NCBI GenBank assembly: GCA_023227695.1 | Contig: JALNVE010000008.1 | Coordinates: 1-28,809, forward strand | Source: Paludibacteraceae bacterium | Lineage (GTDB): Bacteria > Bacteroidota > Bacteroidia > Bacteroidales > Paludibacteraceae | Direction of reading: 5' to 3' | DNA: 28,809 nt | Shown: positions 28,408 through 28,809 of the stretch, piece by piece | How the letters are laid out: every line of letters begins with the position of its first letter | Numbering within the stretch: the stretch's first letter is position 1 | The notes under the pieces: model-generated | Databases searched by the model: none | Seen by the model: the letters and a program-made list of their open reading frames with translations, nothing else | Told to the model about the DNA's origin: nothing | Program-made: the position numbers and the translations under genes

Positions 28408-28809
28408 ATGGAAAAAAATAACGATATACCAAAATTGTTCTCTACGGTTAAGGCTTTCATGGTTCTACTAACCGTGGTTATTACCGGTTTGACCGTATAT
28501 ATATGCAAACAATCCTTCGACTCCGCTAACGAAGAGAGGGACTTTATCTATATTGCGGATGCAAACAACACGTTGCTGTTAGCTCTTGCCAATGACGTGG
28601 AACTTAATAGGTCTGAGGAGGCTAAAGCCCACGTTAAACGTTTCCACGAGCTGTTCTTCATTCTTTCTCCTAATGCTGATTTTATCGAGAATAACATGAA
28701 AAAGGCGCTATACATTAGCGACAATTCTGTAAAACAGGTCTACGTGAACTTGAAAGAGAAGAAATTTTTCGACAGCATGATAGCAAATGGTGTGTCCTCT
28801 GAGTTTCGA
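28408..28809 (+). CDS. TraK-like (VirB8-type) protein, second copy, cut by the window edge
   Basis: The ATG at 28408 opens a frame that runs off the right edge after 134 codons. The product starts MEKNNDIPKLFSTVKAF, has a membrane segment at about residues 17-33 (AFMVLLTVVITGLTVYI), then LLLALANDVELNRSEEAKAH, RFHELFFILSPNA and ALYISDNSVKQVYVNLKEKK. These follow the same order of motifs as the preceding gene and are closer to the CTnDOT-type TraK pattern as I know it. The two copies share the FHELFF core and DNSV but differ widely elsewhere, so this is an old duplication. Translated by eye from the sequence. Confidence 0.85.
   Translation, partial: MEKNNDIPKLFSTVKAFMVLLTVVITGLTVYICKQSFDSANEERDFIYIADANNTLLLALANDVELNRSEEAKAHVKRFHELFFILSPNADFIENNMKKALYISDNSVKQVYVNLKEKKFFDSMIANGVSSEFR

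Larger units (their letters stand above)
1..28809. mobile_element. Conjugative element backbone (Bacteroidales type), partial
   Basis: The window holds a mobilisation operon on the minus strand, a divergent Tra-type channel operon on the plus strand, and a long accessory DNA-processing operon. This combination and the order traA-B-D-E-F-G-I-J-K are those known from CTnDOT-like integrative conjugative elements of Bacteroides. Both ends are open: the last tra gene runs off the right edge and a gene end lies at the left edge. No integrase, excisionase or replication gene is visible, so ICE versus conjugative plasmid is undecided. Confidence 0.85.

Overview
The window is most likely part of a conjugative element (integrative element or conjugative plasmid) of a Bacteroidota host, probably Bacteroidales. 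The evidence is a mobA-mobB-mobC-type mobilisation block, a divergent traA/traB/traD-like/traE/traF/traG/traI/traJ/traK-type transfer operon in the order known from CTnDOT-like elements, DUF3945/DUF4099-type proteins, and several TAnnTTTG boxes that match the Bacteroides -7 promoter element. No integrase, replication initiator, rRNA, tRNA or CRISPR array is visible, so integrated versus plasmid state cannot be decided here.

Layout. At 1-75 the last codons of a plus-strand gene, probably a type IA topoisomerase, end before a strong terminator (204-244). From 13820 down to 243 lies a minus-strand accessory operon: an XRE-type regulator, a DUF4099/DUF3945 protein, a secreted thermonuclease, two small overlapping repeat-domain ORFs that look like one split gene, a 180-residue unknown protein, a giant 2689-residue polyprotein-like enzyme (N6-adenine methylase, SNF2-type helicase, RadC-like JAMM domain, C-terminal repeat modules), and a Toprim primase-like protein. 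From 19726 down to 13974 lies the mobilisation operon: a MobA-like accessory protein, a long MobB-type relaxase and a MobC/TraG-type coupling protein, ending in a clear intrinsic terminator. Between 19727 and 20629 is a 0.9-kb divergent intergenic region with several inverted repeats, iteron-like tandem repeats and a long T-rich tract; it is the best candidate for the origin of transfer and for the divergent promoters. From 20630 to the end runs the plus-strand transfer operon.

How it fits together. MobA and MobB would form the relaxosome and nick oriT, MobC would dock the DNA on the channel, and TraE (pilin-like), TraF (VirB3-like), TraG (VirB4-like ATPase), TraI, TraJ (VirB6-like) and two TraK (VirB8-like) proteins would build the type IV secretion channel. 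The accessory operon looks like a DNA-processing and establishment module for the incoming strand, controlled by the XRE regulator through palindromic sites upstream of it.

The most unusual signal is a 151-codon same-strand ORF at 8299-8754. It lies entirely in the +1 frame inside the giant gene and coincides with the only long disordered, low-complexity stretch of the giant protein. Its product looks like an ordinary folded helical protein, so this may be an overprinted, dual-coding gene. Other notable signals are a perfect terminator inside the tra operon just after the pilin gene, tandem non-identical traK genes, a module repeated three times in the relaxase, and a nearly identical 20-bp stop/start junction used at two places in the accessory operon.
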